Shown here: one piece after another, positions 41,287 to 42,306 of the stretch | Numbering within the stretch: position 1 is the stretch's first letter | Layout of the letters: each line of letters begins with the position of its first letter | Assembly: GCA_037439465.1 (NCBI GenBank) | Contig: JBBIVX010000021.1 | Location: 1-42,306, forward strand | Reading direction: 5' to 3' | DNA length: 42,306 nt | Source: Parasulfuritortus sp037439465 | GTDB taxonomy: Bacteria > Pseudomonadota > Gammaproteobacteria > Burkholderiales > Thiobacillaceae | The notes under the pieces: generated by a model | What the model was told of the DNA's origin: nothing | The model's input: only the letters and a program-made list of their open reading frames with translations | The model's database searches: none | Made by a program: the position numbers and the translations under genes

Positions 41287-42306
41287 TCAACAACACCGGG
41301 CCGCCGCAACCTGGCCGGTGTCGAAGGGCAGACCGCCACCGCAGCCCGCGAAAATCCCATAGTGCCGGCTGAAGTCACCGATGAACTCGAAGTACGGTCG
41401 AAAACGGGTGTCGTGCAACATGCGCCAGGTATTGCCGCACACCGGTAACACCCGTCCGGCCTCGATGATGTGGTGCTTGTCCAGGGTGAAATGCTGTTCG
41501 TGCCCGGGGATGCCACCCCGGTAGATCACCGCTTGACCGTAGTCTTCGCAGTCCGGCTCCAGACCATCCAGCTTGAACAGCCTGTAGGTAGCGGAATGGA
41601 AGCCGATGCCCTGGGTGAGCGCTGCCAGAGCCGGGTCGGTGATGGCAATGGGACGGTCTTCCACCAGGCGTGGGCCGGTGAAACCCTGAAGCCGCGCCAG
41701 ATGCTGGAAGTCGTTCCAGTAGAGCGCGCCACCCAGGCATTCGCCGTAGAGCACCGGATGGTTGCGCAGCGTCGAAGGCACTCGGCGGTCAGCGTAGACA
41801 TCGGAGAAATAGAACTCGCCGCCCGGCTTGAGCAGGCGGTGGACCTCCCGCAGCACGGCATCCTTGTCCGGCGACAGGTTGACCACGCAATTGGACACCA
41901 CCACGTCGAAGCCGGCGTCCTCCAGGCCCAGCTGGTCCAGTCGCTCGATGTAGCCGAGGCGGAATTCGACGTTGTCGCGGTCGTAGCCAAAGGCCTGGCG
42001 ATGATGTTCCCGGTGCCGCTCGGCCACCGCCAGTTGCTCCTCGGTCATGTCCACGCCCACTACCCGGCCGGCCTCGCCCACCAGTTGCGCCAGGGCATAG
42101 ACGTCGCGCCCCGAGCCGCAGCCCAGGTCGAGCACGCGGCAGCCGCCCAGCAGGGGCGGCGCGACCAGGCCGCAGCCGTAGTAACGCGACATCACCTCGG
42201 GATGGATGCGGGCCAGCAGCGGCTTCAGCCACTCGGGCACCTGGCTGGCGTCGCAGCAGGCAGGGGTGCGCAGGTCGGCCGTGCTTTGCAGTTGGCGGCC
42301 GTAATA
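41287..42306 (-). CDS. arsM: arsenite S-adenosylmethyltransferase, 5'-truncated by window end
   Basis: The frame runs off the right edge of the window, so the start is missing. The visible N-terminus reads YYGRQLQSTADLRTPACC, the conserved ArsM opening with its Cys pair. The SAM-binding motif is VLDLGCGSGRDVY, followed by VVSNCVVNLSPDKDAVLREV, GECLGGALYWND and the C-terminal Cys cluster (CGGG, RCC). Cysteines in these positions bind As(III). The enzyme methylates arsenite to volatile methylarsenicals. An internal GTG at 42240 is not the start. Confidence 0.95.
   Translation of the reverse strand, partial: YYGRQLQSTADLRTPACCDASQVPEWLKPLLARIHPEVMSRYYGCGLVAPPLLGGCRVLDLGCGSGRDVYALAQLVGEAGRVVGVDMTEEQLAVAERHREHHRQAFGYDRDNVEFRLGYIERLDQLGLEDAGFDVVVSNCVVNLSPDKDAVLREVHRLLKPGGEFYFSDVYADRRVPSTLRNHPVLYGECLGGALYWNDFQHLARLQGFTGPRLVEDRPIAITDPALAALTQGIGFHSATYRLFKLDGLEPDCEDYGQAVIYRGGIPGHEQHFTLDKHHIIEAGRVLPVCGNTWRMLHDTRFRPYFEFIGDFSRHYGIFAGCGGGLPFDTGQVAAARCC

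Noticed and set aside
1..42306. CRISPR arrays, prophage or insertion sequences
   Set aside because: I saw no regularly spaced repeats of CRISPR type, no transposase or integrase motifs, and no terminal inverted repeats in the window.

Overview
The window is GC-rich proteobacterial chromosome. The gene content (cbb3 oxidase, a cytochrome-porin fusion, DsrE-type sulfur protein, MGH1/GH63 and GH133 glycan enzymes, arsenite methyltransferase) suggests a free-living, microaerobically respiring beta- or gammaproteobacterium, probably with a chemolithotrophic lifestyle. I cannot name a genus from the sequence alone. All functional calls come from reading motifs and known family patterns; no database search was possible.

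Layout. 1-230: tRNA-Ser(UGA) and a broken partial copy. 256-3843 (minus): pabB, a DUF4197 protein, a hypothetical protein, a Sel1-repeat protein and a small hypothetical protein. 3913-5001: an HD-GYP-like protein that has lost the HD pair. 5055-10958: the respiratory block, with an 11-bp-period direct-repeat operator, a 30-residue membrane peptide, ccoNOQP, a strong terminator, a candidate FNR/Anr box, ccoG and ccoH. 10964-14305: a divergent hypothetical gene, then a second and longer array of the same 11-bp repeat in front of a Cyc2-like cytochrome-porin, a PEGA/SHOCT-like lipoprotein and a small periplasmic cytochrome c, closed by a terminator. 14367-21991: a hypothetical protein, a BCS1-like AAA ATPase, a three-gene ABC/HlyD export system and an OmpA-like lipoprotein.

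22610-25937 is a self-contained regulon: ECF sigma factor plus zinc-finger anti-sigma factor (minus), and on plus a TetR regulator, a small HMA-like protein without cysteines, an AhpD/CMD-type protein and a DsrE2-like protein. Four copies of one palindromic operator (TATGRACC-N4-GGTYCATA) precede these units. 26408-31828 is a carbohydrate block: DUF2934, GH133 debranching enzyme, GH63-type glucosidase and a DUF302 protein.

32317-39784 is a tightly packed plus-strand operon: a DUF2282/BufA1-type periplasmic bufferin, a thioredoxin-fold protein, a Tat-exported gluconate-dehydrogenase-subunit-3-like protein, a GMC flavoprotein, a DoxX-like membrane protein, an ECF sigma factor, a DUF3379-type anti-sigma factor, a rhodanese and a DUF255-DsbD-alpha fusion. 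The usual bufferin partners BufB (MNIO/DUF692) and BufC are absent. This makes the cluster the best candidate in the window for an undescribed metal- or thiol-stress system. The window ends with two c-type cytochromes (one a Met-rich lipoprotein) and a 5'-truncated arsM on minus.

The genes plausibly work together as follows. The cytochrome-porin, small cytochrome c and cbb3 oxidase could form an electron path from the cell surface to oxygen, and the shared repeat operators suggest one OmpR-family response regulator controls both ends. The bufferin operon, the Met-rich cytochrome and arsM point to metal or metalloid exposure.
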